From NCBI RefSeq assembly GCF_003479425.1, contig NZ_QUHC01000011.1:62001-126000 (forward strand): a stretch of 64,000 nucleotides of DNA, read 5' to 3'. How positions within the stretch are numbered: position 1 is the first letter of the stretch; each line of letters begins with the position of its first letter. The translations under genes and the position numbers were made by a program. The notes under the pieces are model-generated. The model saw nothing but the letters and a program-made list of their open reading frames with translations. It searched no databases and was not told the origin of the DNA. Below are positions 9,918-18,805 of this stretch, one piece after another. The DNA is from Odoribacter sp. AF15-53. GTDB lineage: Bacteria; Bacteroidota; Bacteroidia; Bacteroidales; Marinifilaceae.

Positions 9918-12575
9918 TTACTCCTTCTTATCTTCCGGTTTCAGATAAGGTATTTTAAAATAAACAGTCGCTCCTTCCCCCAAGACAGACTCGACCCAAA
10001 TCTGACCTCCCAAAAGCTCTATAATCGTCTTACAAATGGAGAGTCCCAACCCGGTACCTTGTACAAACTCGTTAACTTTATAGAACCGATCAAAAATATG
10101 CTCCAAGCCTTCGGGTGAAATTCCGATCCCGGAATCTTCCACGCAACACTCGATCCATTTTCCATCCGCAGAAACGTTAGCCCCCACGACAATACTCCCC
10201 CGCATGGTAAACTTTTTTGCATTCCCTACCAGATTCATAAACACTTTCGTCAACTTCGCCTCATCCGTCAGAACCAACAGTTCCTTCCGGGGACCTTTAG
10301 AGACGAACTTAACCCCTTCCGCCGCATTCAAATGGCCGATATCCAATATGAAATTCACCAGAAAATGAAAATCACAAACCGCAAAATGCACCTTTTCCAT
10401 ACCCGCCTCCAACCGGGACAGATCAAGCACGTCATCCAACAACCCCAATAACGCCCGGCTATTATTAGCAATCGTGTCACTAAACAACTTCCTCTCCTCT
10501 TCGGAGTATTCCCCTTCCACCATCAAATTTGCAAATCCGACAATACTGTTCAGCGGCGTTCGGATCTCATGCGAGATATTGGCCACGAAAGCCGATTTCA
10601 AGCGATCAGATTCCTCGGCCTTACGCATGGCGATCTCCATATTTTCTTCGGCAACCTTATAACGATTAATGTCGATGCCCATTCCATATACATATTTGAC
10701 CTTCTGACCTTCGCTCATTTCCACGGTTTCCACAATCCCGCGACTTTCCAACCAAATATATTTGCCCGAATTATTAAAATCTACTCGAAACAAGGTAGTA
10801 AATTCACTGACATTCTGATTCGATATTTTATCGAAACACGCGAGCATTTCTTCCCGATCATCAGCGTGGACGTGAGCGATCAATTTTTCAATCGTGTTCA
10901 ATTTATCCTTCAGCTCGTCACTCCCAAAGAACCCTTCACCAAACTTCAACACGTTCTTATCAACATCATACCACCACGAGTAAGCCTGCAAAGCATTAAT
11001 CGATATACGCAGGAACGTCTGTTGTTGCCATTCGCGAGTGATATCCCGCAACATGAGTACCGCACCATTCACTTCATTCAAATCATTCATCAACGGTGAA
11101 ACGTTCCCGGCTATCTGCTGAACGGGAGCCTTGCACGGGATCAGCACCGTGTTCATGGACAAATCCCGTCTTTTTCCCTCCCGTATCACTTTTAACAACA
11201 ACTCTTCAATCCCCTCACCCCCGTTCCGGCTTATTTCACAAAGCTCTTTCAAAGGTCTCCTGATTACTTCGTTCCCGCATCCCAAGCCCTCCACGGAAGC
11301 CTGATTCAACTCGATTACTCGCAACTCCTTATCCACGACAATAATCCCCTCACTCATGGAAGACAACGTATTCGACAAAATTTCAGTCTTTTTCTTTAGC
11401 ATCTCGGCAATCTGTTGCGTTGCTTTCTCTAAATAAACACTCCGGTGTAAAATCTTTCTATATCGCATTCGCGACAAGATCAAAAACAACACCAAGCACA
11501 ACAACAACACGAATACTCCTCCCGCCATTAAAATATAACTCTTATAGGTATTCCAAAATGTTCCCCGTTCATTAAGCACCAAGCTGTTTTTCGGAAGCAT
11601 CGCTTGCTCAACCCTCCACTTCTTCAATTGATTATCATCAAAAACCGGTATTGGGTGTACCGTATCAATCGGAATGGATCGCGCACGCTCTCCATTCAAT
11701 ATCCTCACGGCTATTCTCCCCGCCCGGTTCCCCTGTTGATCGGCAAACGCAACAATTCCCCCGAATATACCCTTACCCAACCCGTTATCAATTGCCGTGA
11801 AAATTGGCACCGGACACTCGTTAGCATACATCGAATAATACACGTCCGGATCAAGATAAGTCCCCTGTTTTCCCAGTTGCCACGTGGTCAATATCACGAA
11901 CGACAAAGGATAAACATTCTGAAGCTCTTTCAAGAAATTATTCACCCCCGTGATTGTATCACCCCCGAAAACAATCGGGAATTTATCCCCGTACTTTGCC
12001 AATTGCTGTTGTGCCAACGTCTGGTGAGCTTGTCCTGCCCCCGTCCGATCTGAAAACACGTATACTTTTTGTGCTTCCGGGAATAACTTACGTCCTAGCA
12101 AAAATACCTTCTCGTAATCAACATTACAAATAACCCCCGTCACGTCCTCGAAACCTGCTCTCTTCTCGTAACAGGAAATACCACAAAACACAATAGGTGT
12201 CTCTTTCAATAGAGGAACGTCCAAAGAAAAAAGAGTATTGTTCGCCTCTTCATCCGAAACGATAATCAGATCCAACTTCCCCTGAATCTCCCGCAATTGT
12301 GTTTCCAATAATGATTGTCTTACCGTCAAATTTGTCAGCCGCTTGGAATCCAGATAAATGACTCTCAAGTCAACATTACAAGAAGTTTTGTTCAATTGTT
12401 TCGTCACGCCATTCAACACTTTCCGTCCCCAGACCTGTTCCGAATCATAAGAACTCACGAATAAAACCCGTTTGATCTCATGTTGAGGCACATTTTCCCC
12501 CATAACGTCTTGAACGGACGTAAACAATCCGTACAAAAGGAGTAATATGAACATTCGGAGGTTTTTCATATACAC
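9918..12575 (-). CDS. Sensor histidine kinase with ABC substrate-binding-like periplasmic domain
   Basis: The 885-residue protein has a signal helix, then a periplasmic region of about 300 residues resembling ABC-transporter substrate-binding proteins (KRVLFVSSYDSEQVWG, LIIVSDEEAN). A membrane helix follows (about 350-370), then two PAS domains (about 400-510 and 530-645), a HisKA domain with the phosphoacceptor in SHEIRTPL, and a HATPase_c domain with the N box, DSGIGI and GTGLGLSI. It should autophosphorylate on sensing a small ligand. There is no receiver or HPt domain and no response-regulator gene beside it, so its partner is encoded elsewhere. Its ligand is unknown. Confidence 0.9.
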   Translation of the reverse strand: MYMKNLRMFILLLLYGLFTSVQDVMGENVPQHEIKRVLFVSSYDSEQVWGRKVLNGVTKQLNKTSCNVDLRVIYLDSKRLTNLTVRQSLLETQLREIQGKLDLIIVSDEEANNTLFSLDVPLLKETPIVFCGISCYEKRAGFEDVTGVICNVDYEKVFLLGRKLFPEAQKVYVFSDRTGAGQAHQTLAQQQLAKYGDKFPIVFGGDTITGVNNFLKELQNVYPLSFVILTTWQLGKQGTYLDPDVYYSMYANECPVPIFTAIDNGLGKGIFGGIVAFADQQGNRAGRIAVRILNGERARSIPIDTVHPIPVFDDNQLKKWRVEQAMLPKNSLVLNERGTFWNTYKSYILMAGGVFVLLLCLVLFLILSRMRYRKILHRSVYLEKATQQIAEMLKKKTEILSNTLSSMSEGIIVVDKELRVIELNQASVEGLGCGNEVIRRPLKELCEISRNGGEGIEELLLKVIREGKRRDLSMNTVLIPCKAPVQQIAGNVSPLMNDLNEVNGAVLMLRDITREWQQQTFLRISINALQAYSWWYDVDKNVLKFGEGFFGSDELKDKLNTIEKLIAHVHADDREEMLACFDKISNQNVSEFTTLFRVDFNNSGKYIWLESRGIVETVEMSEGQKVKYVYGMGIDINRYKVAEENMEIAMRKAEESDRLKSAFVANISHEIRTPLNSIVGFANLMVEGEYSEEERKLFSDTIANNSRALLGLLDDVLDLSRLEAGMEKVHFAVCDFHFLVNFILDIGHLNAAEGVKFVSKGPRKELLVLTDEAKLTKVFMNLVGNAKKFTMRGSIVVGANVSADGKWIECCVEDSGIGISPEGLEHIFDRFYKVNEFVQGTGLGLSICKTIIELLGGQIWVESVLGEGATVYFKIPYLKPEDKKE

Positions 12576-12983
12576 GTTTCAAACGTCTAGCACACTATAT
12601 ACAGCCGTAAAGATAATATTTTTATCACAAAACATTCGATTCACAAGCTATTTTGCACAACATTGACAATTTATATCTCCAAGATAAAAGCATTTTACAG
12701 GATCATTCTCCTTATCAATTCTTTTCATAATACAAAAAAACATAATATTTGCGACAAAAAATCCCTTCATTTCGTTTATATCAAATCTTTCACTTTCAGC
12801 CATCCCGCCACACACCCCTAAAAACCAGATAAATAACGTCCAATTCTCACCCCACAAGTACCTTTTTCACCTATTTGCATGCACAAAGACTTTATCAACC
12901 TTCTCCTCAAACCCAAACAAAAATCATTGTGATTATTGCAAATTATTATTATATTGCCATTCAATCTAAAACCAATAAACATT
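12576..12983. other. Intergenic region between divergent kinase and dsrC genes
   Basis: About 400 bp of AT-rich DNA must hold the promoters of the sensor kinase (leftward) and of dsrC (rightward). I find no match to the TTTG-N19-TAnnTTTG consensus placed well for either gene. A 69-codon open frame on the minus strand has no recognisable features and is not called. Confidence 0.6.
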
Positions 12984-13301
12984 ATGGCAACACTAGAAAT
13001 TCAAGGAAAAACATTCGAAGTAGACGGGGACGGATTCCTCACTGATCCTTCAATCTGGAACGAAGACGTGGCAAAATTATTCGCGGCATCAGACGGAATC
13101 AATGATTTGACGGATAACCACTGGGCCGTGATCAAAATCATCCGCAATAACTTTGAAGAAAAAGGGAACGCTCCCATGGTTCGTACCATCTGCAAAGAAA
13201 CCGGATTAAAATTGAAAGATATTTACGAGTTATTCCCGTTAGGACCAGCCCGGGGTGCGTGTCGGGTGGCAGGATTACCCAAACCTGACGGTTGCGTCTA
13301 A
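12984..13301 (+). CDS. dsrC: DsrC/TusE-family sulfur-carrier protein
   Basis: Starting at MATLEIQG gives 105 residues, the normal DsrC length. The longer frame from 12936 adds residues with no family match. The C-terminal arm carries both functional cysteines, Cys93 and Cys104, spaced C-X10-C with Cys104 penultimate. That is the form able to make an intramolecular disulfide or carry a trisulfide, unlike TusE with a single cysteine. In sulfite reducers DsrC receives sulfur from DsrAB and is reduced by DsrMK. DsrM-like and DsrK-like genes follow within 6 bp, but no dsrAB is present. It is cytoplasmic. Another source of sulfane sulfur, perhaps the cysteine desulfurase downstream, is inferred. 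Confidence 0.92.
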   Translation: MATLEIQGKTFEVDGDGFLTDPSIWNEDVAKLFAASDGINDLTDNHWAVIKIIRNNFEEKGNAPMVRTICKETGLKLKDIYELFPLGPARGACRVAGLPKPDGCV

Positions 13302-13306
13302 TACCC

Positions 13307-13975
13307 ATGACCATGTCTTGGTATATTTGGACCTCGTTAGCTGCACTTCTTTTTTGTGTAGTACTACTGGGGGGATATTTTCTACGGTTATTAAAAAAGG
13401 GTTCTCCCAAGGACCTTTCTCAAAAATCCGGGAATATTGCCCAAGCAGTCTGTTACTCTTGTATCGGAGCCATGTCACCTATGCAAAAAGAATCAGCATA
13501 CTTACACCTGCCCACTTATACGGCAGGTATATTTTTTCATATAGGAAACTTTCTGGCTATAGCCGTGTACCTTCTATTCACGCTCGCGGTTATTTTTCAG
13601 TTCCAACTTCCTATTGAAAGCGCAACGAACCTCATCGTCATTTTAGTGGCGGCAGTCATTTTTATCGCGGCAGTTTGCGGGTTGGCTTTATTCATCAAGC
13701 GACTGGCAAAAAAAGAACTCCGGGAACTATCCTGCGCGGATGATTATATCTCGAATCTTCTCTGCACGGTGATGCTTTTCCTGACGACTTATTCCCTGTT
13801 GACGTTACAATTCGGGACCGCGTATTATATCATAATGGCGCTCCTTTTCGTGTGGATACCCCTGGGTAAAATCAAACACGTGCTTTACTTTTTCTTTGCC
13901 AGATATCATTTGGGCTTTTTCTACGGTTGGCGTGGGACATGGCCTCCTAAAAAAGCAGTACAATATGACAAATAA
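13307..13975 (+). CDS. DsrM/NarI-like heme b membrane subunit
   Basis: The protein of about 222 residues has five predicted membrane helices. Histidines within or next to helices (LPTYTAGIFFHIGNF and GKIKHVLYFFFARYHLG) could ligate heme b as in DsrM, HmeC and NarI. The start is ATG at 13307 or 13313, 5-11 bp after the dsrC stop. An earlier ATG at 13292 would overlap dsrC. Its 3' end overlaps the DsrK-like start by 11 bp, which implies translational coupling. The likely role is to pass electrons from menaquinol to the cytoplasmic DsrK-like subunit. It is shorter than DsrM of sulfate reducers, so family membership is by context and pattern. Confidence 0.72.
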   Translation: MTMSWYIWTSLAALLFCVVLLGGYFLRLLKKGSPKDLSQKSGNIAQAVCYSCIGAMSPMQKESAYLHLPTYTAGIFFHIGNFLAIAVYLLFTLAVIFQFQLPIESATNLIVILVAAVIFIAAVCGLALFIKRLAKKELRELSCADDYISNLLCTVMLFLTTYSLLTLQFGTAYYIIMALLFVWIPLGKIKHVLYFFFARYHLGFFYGWRGTWPPKKAVQYDK

Positions 13976-15278
13976 TATCACCAACGAACAAAAAGCCAAA
14001 GCTCTTGCGATCCTCTCGAACACGAGCGACAGCAAACTGGAAACCCACCTGAACGCGTGTGTACGCTGCGGCTTGTGTGCATCCAGTTGCATGTACTACC
14101 TCACCATGAAAGAAGGTAAATACATCCCGGCCCGAAAAGTCGATCAGGTCAGTTCTATTTACAGGCGTTACCAAACGTGGCAGGGCGCCATGTTCCCCTC
14201 ACTGTTCAACGCCCGGGAACTAAATGAAGAAACGTGCGACGAAATGATTGATTCCCTCTTCGGCTCATGCACCATGTGCGGCCGCTGCGTGAAACATTGC
14301 TCCATCGGCGTGGACATCCCGTTCATCGTGAAAAAAGGGCGAGAAATGCTTGCCGCCATGGACCTTGTCCCGAAAACCCTTCAGGCAACCGTGGATGCGG
14401 CCATCAACACCGGGAACAACATGGGCATTCCTACCGAAGAATTCGTGGACACGATACAATGGATGGAAGAAGAACTACAAGACGAGTTGGAAGACCCAAA
14501 AGCCGGGATATTCCTGGATCAACCCGACAAGAACGTCTTCTACACGCTGAACCCGCGGGAACCGAAATTCTTCCCCCTATCCATATCCGCCATGGCAAAA
14601 GTATTTTACGCTGCCGGCGAGGAATGGACATTGTCATCCAAGTACTACGACGTGACCAACTACGGGTATTTCAACGGTAATAACGCCGAGGCAACCCAAA
14701 TTGCCCGCAACCTTTACGACGAGATCCACCGCCTGCACGGCAAACGTCTCGTGCTCGGGGAATGCGGACACGGTTCAAGAGCCATGCGCTGGGAAGGTCC
14801 CAATTATCTCAAAACCCAATACGATTTCGACACGATTACCGTGGTGGAACTCATCGGAGAATACATTCGTAGTGGAAAAATCAAGCTCGACAAAACCCTG
14901 AATGACAAAGTAGTCACCATACATGACCCGTGTAATCTAGTGCGCAACGGGGGACTACTCAACGAGATTCGTTTCGTGGTAAATTCAGCCGCCGCGCATG
15001 TCGTTGAAATGACACCTTACGGCACGGATAATTTCTGTTGCGGGGGTGGCGGAGGAGCTTTAGCTATGAGTGAATACAACGAACGTCGTCTCAAAATCGG
15101 CCAGATCAAAGCCGACCAGATCACCGCAACCAAAGCCGAGATTGTCGTAACCCCGTGCCACAACTGCGTGGATCAGCTAACCCAAATAAATCACACTTAT
15201 AAACTGGGCATCACCATAAAAACGGTGGCAGAGTTGGTAGCGGATGCCTTAGTAATTGAAAATGAAATGATTCAGTGA
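13965..15278 (+). CDS. DsrK/HdrD-like iron-sulfur CCG-domain protein
   Basis: The start at MTNNITNEQ gives 437 residues. Two 4Fe-4S motifs of form CX2CX2CX3C lie at Cys32-42 and about 103-113. A partial first CCG region with GECGHGSRAM (the ECGH form of DsrK) follows, and then a complete CCG domain with DPCN, FCCGGGGG and TPCHNC that would hold the noncubane disulfide-reducing cluster. HdrD and DsrK reduce heterodisulfides or the DsrC trisulfide at this site. Together with the membrane protein before it and dsrC it makes a menaquinol:DsrC oxidoreductase-like unit. A heterodisulfide other than DsrC as substrate is possible but less likely given the gene order. Confidence 0.87.
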   Translation: MTNNITNEQKAKALAILSNTSDSKLETHLNACVRCGLCASSCMYYLTMKEGKYIPARKVDQVSSIYRRYQTWQGAMFPSLFNARELNEETCDEMIDSLFGSCTMCGRCVKHCSIGVDIPFIVKKGREMLAAMDLVPKTLQATVDAAINTGNNMGIPTEEFVDTIQWMEEELQDELEDPKAGIFLDQPDKNVFYTLNPREPKFFPLSISAMAKVFYAAGEEWTLSSKYYDVTNYGYFNGNNAEATQIARNLYDEIHRLHGKRLVLGECGHGSRAMRWEGPNYLKTQYDFDTITVVELIGEYIRSGKIKLDKTLNDKVVTIHDPCNLVRNGGLLNEIRFVVNSAAAHVVEMTPYGTDNFCCGGGGGALAMSEYNERRLKIGQIKADQITATKAEIVVTPCHNCVDQLTQINHTYKLGITIKTVAELVADALVIENEMIQ

Positions 15279-15358
15279 TTGACATCACTCATTTTAATGC
15301 GGTTAGCTTGTGCAGTTGGAATCTAAAATTTAAAATCTAAAATTATAACACGAGCATT

Positions 15359-16522
15359 ATGAGCAAATTAATCTACTTAGACAATTCAGCAACCAGCTTC
15401 CCGAAGCCGGATGTAGTTTATGATTTCATGAACGATTTCTACCGTAAACATGGTGTAAACCCAGGACGTTCCGGTTTCGACGCCGCCGTTGAAACCGAGG
15501 AAGTAGTAAACTCTACCCGTAAAATGTTGACCAAACTCTTCAACGGGGGAACCGACCACAATCGTCTAACATTCAGTTACAACGCAACCGATTCTTTAAA
15601 CCTGATCATCAACGGCCTGGTTGAAAAAGGGATTCACGTGGTTTCCACCATGCTGGAACACAACTCCGTGTTGCGCCCGCTTAACATGCATCATCAAAAC
15701 GGCACCATAGACGTAACTTACGTACCTTTTGACGAAAATGGTTACGTGCATCCTGATGATATCAAGAAAGCTATCCAACCAAACACCAAGTTCGTGGTCG
15801 TAACCCATTGCTCCAACGTACTGGGAACCATCCAACCGCTGGCAGAAATCGGTAAAGTCTGCAAGGAAAAAGGCGTGATTTTCGTGGTTGACGGAAGTCA
15901 GGGTGCCGGGGCTGTCGATCTGGACATGCAAGCTTCAAATATCGACGTGTATTGCTTCACGGGTCACAAATGCCTCATGGGACCGACAGGAATCGGAGGT
16001 TCATACGTGCGTGAAGGAATCGAGATCAAACATACCCGTGCCGGAGGTACCGGAGTTCGTTCCGCTTACCCCGTACACTTGGACGAATACCCCTACCGTC
16101 TGGAATACGGAACGCTTAACTTGTTGGGTGTTGCCGGATTGAACGCCGGGGTTAAATGGATTCAGGAACAAGGCATCATGAACATCCATCACCGGGAAAT
16201 ACAGTTATGGGATAAACTCCGGAAAGCATTACAAGATATCGAAGGAGTTAAAACATACTGCGCTAACAGTCCTGAAAACAAGAACCCGGTTCTTAGCTTC
16301 AACATTAACGGTTTCGATTCCGCTGACGTGGGCACGATGCTCGACGTGGATTACAATATCGCCGTACGTACCGGGCTACAATGCGCCCCGAAAGTACACG
16401 AGGTTATCGGCACGTTCGACATTCACGGGACAGTTCGCATGAGTATCGGTGCGTTCACGACAGAAGAAGACGTTAACACCGCCATCGAAGCCGTGAAAGA
16501 AATCGCCGCAATCAAGAATTAA
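15359..16522 (+). CDS. Class V aminotransferase-fold cysteine desulfurase (EF2568-type)
   Basis: The 387-residue PLP enzyme has the pyridoxal lysine in CFTGHKCLMGPTG, the N-terminal LDNSATSFPKP of cysteine desulfurases, and the catalytic cysteine in RTGLQCAP. It resembles the cysteine-desulfurase family modelled on EF2568 rather than IscS or SufS. It would release sulfur from cysteine as an enzyme persulfide. It lies 80 bp after the DsrK-like gene on the same strand, separated only by a repeat-rich spacer, so co-transcription is likely. Feeding persulfide to DsrC is an attractive but untested inference. No selD or yedF gene, common partners of this family, is nearby. Confidence 0.88.
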   Translation: MSKLIYLDNSATSFPKPDVVYDFMNDFYRKHGVNPGRSGFDAAVETEEVVNSTRKMLTKLFNGGTDHNRLTFSYNATDSLNLIINGLVEKGIHVVSTMLEHNSVLRPLNMHHQNGTIDVTYVPFDENGYVHPDDIKKAIQPNTKFVVVTHCSNVLGTIQPLAEIGKVCKEKGVIFVVDGSQGAGAVDLDMQASNIDVYCFTGHKCLMGPTGIGGSYVREGIEIKHTRAGGTGVRSAYPVHLDEYPYRLEYGTLNLLGVAGLNAGVKWIQEQGIMNIHHREIQLWDKLRKALQDIEGVKTYCANSPENKNPVLSFNINGFDSADVGTMLDVDYNIAVRTGLQCAPKVHEVIGTFDIHGTVRMSIGAFTTEEDVNTAIEAVKEIAAIKN

Positions 16523-16563
16523 GGCAAGAAATATCCCCCCTGATACTAAAGTGTATCAAAAAT

Positions 16564-16604
16564 CCCCCCTTTCCCTCCTACCCGGGAGGAAAGGGGGGTG
16601 CTTT
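16564..16604 (+). terminator. Terminator of the dsrC-cysteine desulfurase group
   Basis: CCCCCCTTTCC and GGAAAGGGGGG form an 11-bp GC-rich outer stem, with a smaller CCCGGG palindrome inside the loop. A short T run follows (CTTTT). Confidence 0.7.
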
Positions 16605-16708
16605 TACATTTCCCTTAGTTCACGGGCTCAAAACCTAAAATTCATAACCGAAAACCTAAAATTAATTCGATATCTTCATTTTCGAATACATTGTTAGTAA
16701 AAAATCAT

Positions 16709-16716
16709 TACTTTTG
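16709..16716 (+). promoter_or_regulatory. Candidate -7 box for kbl
   Basis: TACTTTTG matches TAnnTTTG and lies 32 bp before the kbl start. The nearest upstream ATTG is only 15 bp away, so the -33 element is weak and the call is tentative. Confidence 0.4.
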
Positions 16717-16748
16717 AGGCCATTAAAACAAACAAAAAAATTAGCTAT

Positions 16749-17939
16749 ATGTACGGAAAATTTCAAGACTTTTTAAAGACTGAAATCCAGTCAATAAAAG
16801 ATGCCGGCTTATACAAGAGCGAAAGAATTATCGTTACCCCGCAAGATGCTGAAATTAAACTTGCCACGGGAGAAACTGTATTAAACTTTTGTGCAAACAA
16901 CTACCTAGGACTTTCTTCTAACGCTGCCGTGATCGAGGGAGCCAAGAAAGCATTGGACAGCCGTGGTTACGGTATGTCTTCAGTACGTTTCATCTGCGGA
17001 ACCCAAGATATTCACAAAGAACTGGAAGCTAAAATCTCTCAATTCTTCGGGACGGAAGACACCATTCTCTACGCGGCTTGTTTTGATGCCAACGGAGGTG
17101 TATTCGAACCATTATTCGGACAAGAAGATGCCATCATCTCCGACGAGTTGAATCACGCTTCTATCATTGATGGTGTTCGTCTTTGTAAAGCCGTACGTTA
17201 CAGATATAAACACGCCAACATGGACGATCTGGAAGAGCAATTGAAAATCTCTCAGGCTCAACGTTACCGGATCATCGTTACCGATGGTGTATTCTCCATG
17301 GACGGAGATATTGCCAAAATGAACGAAATCTGTGATCTGGCTGAAAAATACAATGCCTTGGTAATGGTTGACGATAGCCACGCTGCCGGATTTATCGGTG
17401 AAACAGGACGTGGAGCCGCCGAATATCACCATTGCATGGAACGTGTTGACATTTTCACCGGAACCCTTGGTAAAGCTCTGGGTGGAGCCATGGGAGGATA
17501 CACGACCGGTAAAAAAGAAATTATTGACATGTTGCGTCAACGCTCAAGACCTTATTTGTTCTCTAACTCTCTATCTCCGGCAATCTGCGGTGCTTCTATC
17601 GCCGTGTTCGATATGCTGACCAAGAGTACGGAACTGAGAGACCGGGTAATGGACAACGCTAACTATTTCCGGGCCAAATTAACGGAAGCCGGATTCGACT
17701 TGAAACCGTCTGAATCAGCAATCTGTGCCTTGATGCTTTACGATGCAGTTCTTTCTCAACAATTTGCTGCCGAATTACAGAAAGAGAACATCTACGTTAC
17801 CGGATTCTACTACCCGGTTGTTCCGAAAGGACAAGCCCGTATTCGTATCCAATTGTCTGCCGCTCATACACGTGAACAATTGGATCGTGCATTGGCTGCC
17901 TTCATCAAGATTGGTAAAAAATTGGGTGTTATCAAGTAA
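16749..17939 (+). CDS. kbl: Glycine C-acetyltransferase (2-amino-3-ketobutyrate CoA ligase)
   Basis: This 396-residue alpha-oxoamine synthase matches Kbl throughout, with ANNYLGLSSN near the N terminus, VDDSHAAGFIGETGRG binding the cofactor, and the PLP lysine in TGTLGKALGGAMGG. It splits 2-amino-3-ketobutyrate with CoA into glycine and acetyl-CoA, or runs the reverse reaction, completing threonine degradation after threonine dehydrogenase. No tdh gene is beside it; it stands alone between two terminators. It fits the amino-acid-fermenting character of the window. Confidence 0.93.
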   Translation: MYGKFQDFLKTEIQSIKDAGLYKSERIIVTPQDAEIKLATGETVLNFCANNYLGLSSNAAVIEGAKKALDSRGYGMSSVRFICGTQDIHKELEAKISQFFGTEDTILYAACFDANGGVFEPLFGQEDAIISDELNHASIIDGVRLCKAVRYRYKHANMDDLEEQLKISQAQRYRIIVTDGVFSMDGDIAKMNEICDLAEKYNALVMVDDSHAAGFIGETGRGAAEYHHCMERVDIFTGTLGKALGGAMGGYTTGKKEIIDMLRQRSRPYLFSNSLSPAICGASIAVFDMLTKSTELRDRVMDNANYFRAKLTEAGFDLKPSESAICALMLYDAVLSQQFAAELQKENIYVTGFYYPVVPKGQARIRIQLSAAHTREQLDRALAAFIKIGKKLGVIK

Positions 17940-17962
17940 ACAAGATAATCACGATACCATAA

Positions 17963-17999
17963 AAAACAGTTTGAGACATGATCTCAAACTGTTTTTATT
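17963..17999 (+). terminator. Terminator of kbl
   Basis: AAACAGTTTGAGA and TCTCAAACTGTTT form a 13-bp perfect stem with a 5-nt loop, followed by TTATTTTAA. It follows the kbl stop by about 24 bp. Confidence 0.92.
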
Positions 18000-18130
18000 T
18001 TAATACACCTTTCTATCGTCTTTCCTGTTAACTTGTATTCCCACCCTAATATTTTTACCCCAGAAATCATAATTCGATGTTATCGAAATAGAGCACAATA
18101 AGTAACAGCAAGCCAATTAAAGCATTATTA

Positions 18131-18805
18131 CTACGGGATAAAGGTAGTATTACCCTTAGACAACTCATAATATTTGCAATGCTTGTTCAACACGCATTCA
18201 TCACACAAGGGGTTCCTGCTTTTACACACCAGCGCGGCATAATCCAGTATAGCCCAGTTCAATTCCTTGCATCGACGGACTTCCACGATATCATTGGCCA
18301 ATTCCTGAATTTCCTTGTCATGGCGCACGTCGATAAAATCACCCGGTTTAAAATAGCGTTTCAGCAACCGGGACATATTCACGTCCAAAAGCGGTTTCCG
18401 GTTCCGCAGAATAAACAACTCGAAAGCATTCGTGACATACAACCCGATAAAACCGGAATCCCGCAACTCGTTCGAATTTCCCGGGATATTACCCCCTCTT
18501 CGCCGGATATCCTCCCCCAACTTGTAAAGTCGTTTCGCCCGATGCCGGTATAATCCCAAAGGTTTCATCACCTCCTCCAACTCTTCGAGTGAAGCATTTG
18601 CCAAAGCATTCCAATCGGAATATTTCGAGAAAAATGTATCAAAATACTTGGCCACAGTCTCTGCCTTCGTGCGCTGTAACAGGATTTCCGATACAATCTG
18701 CTGGTATTTGGTCGCCCCGTCTTCCCGCCACGGAAATACCCGCTGGTTCTCGTCGAACCACCGTAACAGACGATGTTGCAGATATTGTACCATGACTTCA
18801 CGCAT
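18131..18805 (-). CDS. HhH-GPD DNA glycosylase, Mig/MutY-like, lacking the MutY C-terminal domain
   Basis: The 224-residue protein has the endonuclease III-superfamily layout. SEILLQRT carries the glutamate that in MutY acts in catalysis, LLDVNMSRLL carries the conserved aspartate, and a C-terminal 4Fe-4S loop has C-X6-C-X2-C-X5-C (CKSRNPLCDECVLNKHC). The LLQRT form, the short length and the closing sequence after the cluster resemble archaeal Mig-type G:T mismatch glycosylases more than full MutY, which adds a NUDIX-like domain. The usual LPGVGxYTA hairpin is replaced by SGFIGLYVTNA, losing one glycine. The lyase lysine of Nth is absent. It probably removes a mispaired base; which one is open. 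Confidence 0.82.
   Translation of the reverse strand: MREVMVQYLQHRLLRWFDENQRVFPWREDGATKYQQIVSEILLQRTKAETVAKYFDTFFSKYSDWNALANASLEELEEVMKPLGLYRHRAKRLYKLGEDIRRRGGNIPGNSNELRDSGFIGLYVTNAFELFILRNRKPLLDVNMSRLLKRYFKPGDFIDVRHDKEIQELANDIVEVRRCKELNWAILDYAALVCKSRNPLCDECVLNKHCKYYELSKGNTTFIP

Noticed and set aside
12648..12857. 69-codon minus-strand frame starting MWGENWTLFIW
   Set aside because: AT-rich gap sequence with no family pattern, no ribosome-binding or promoter signal and no neighbours in an operon. Probably chance.
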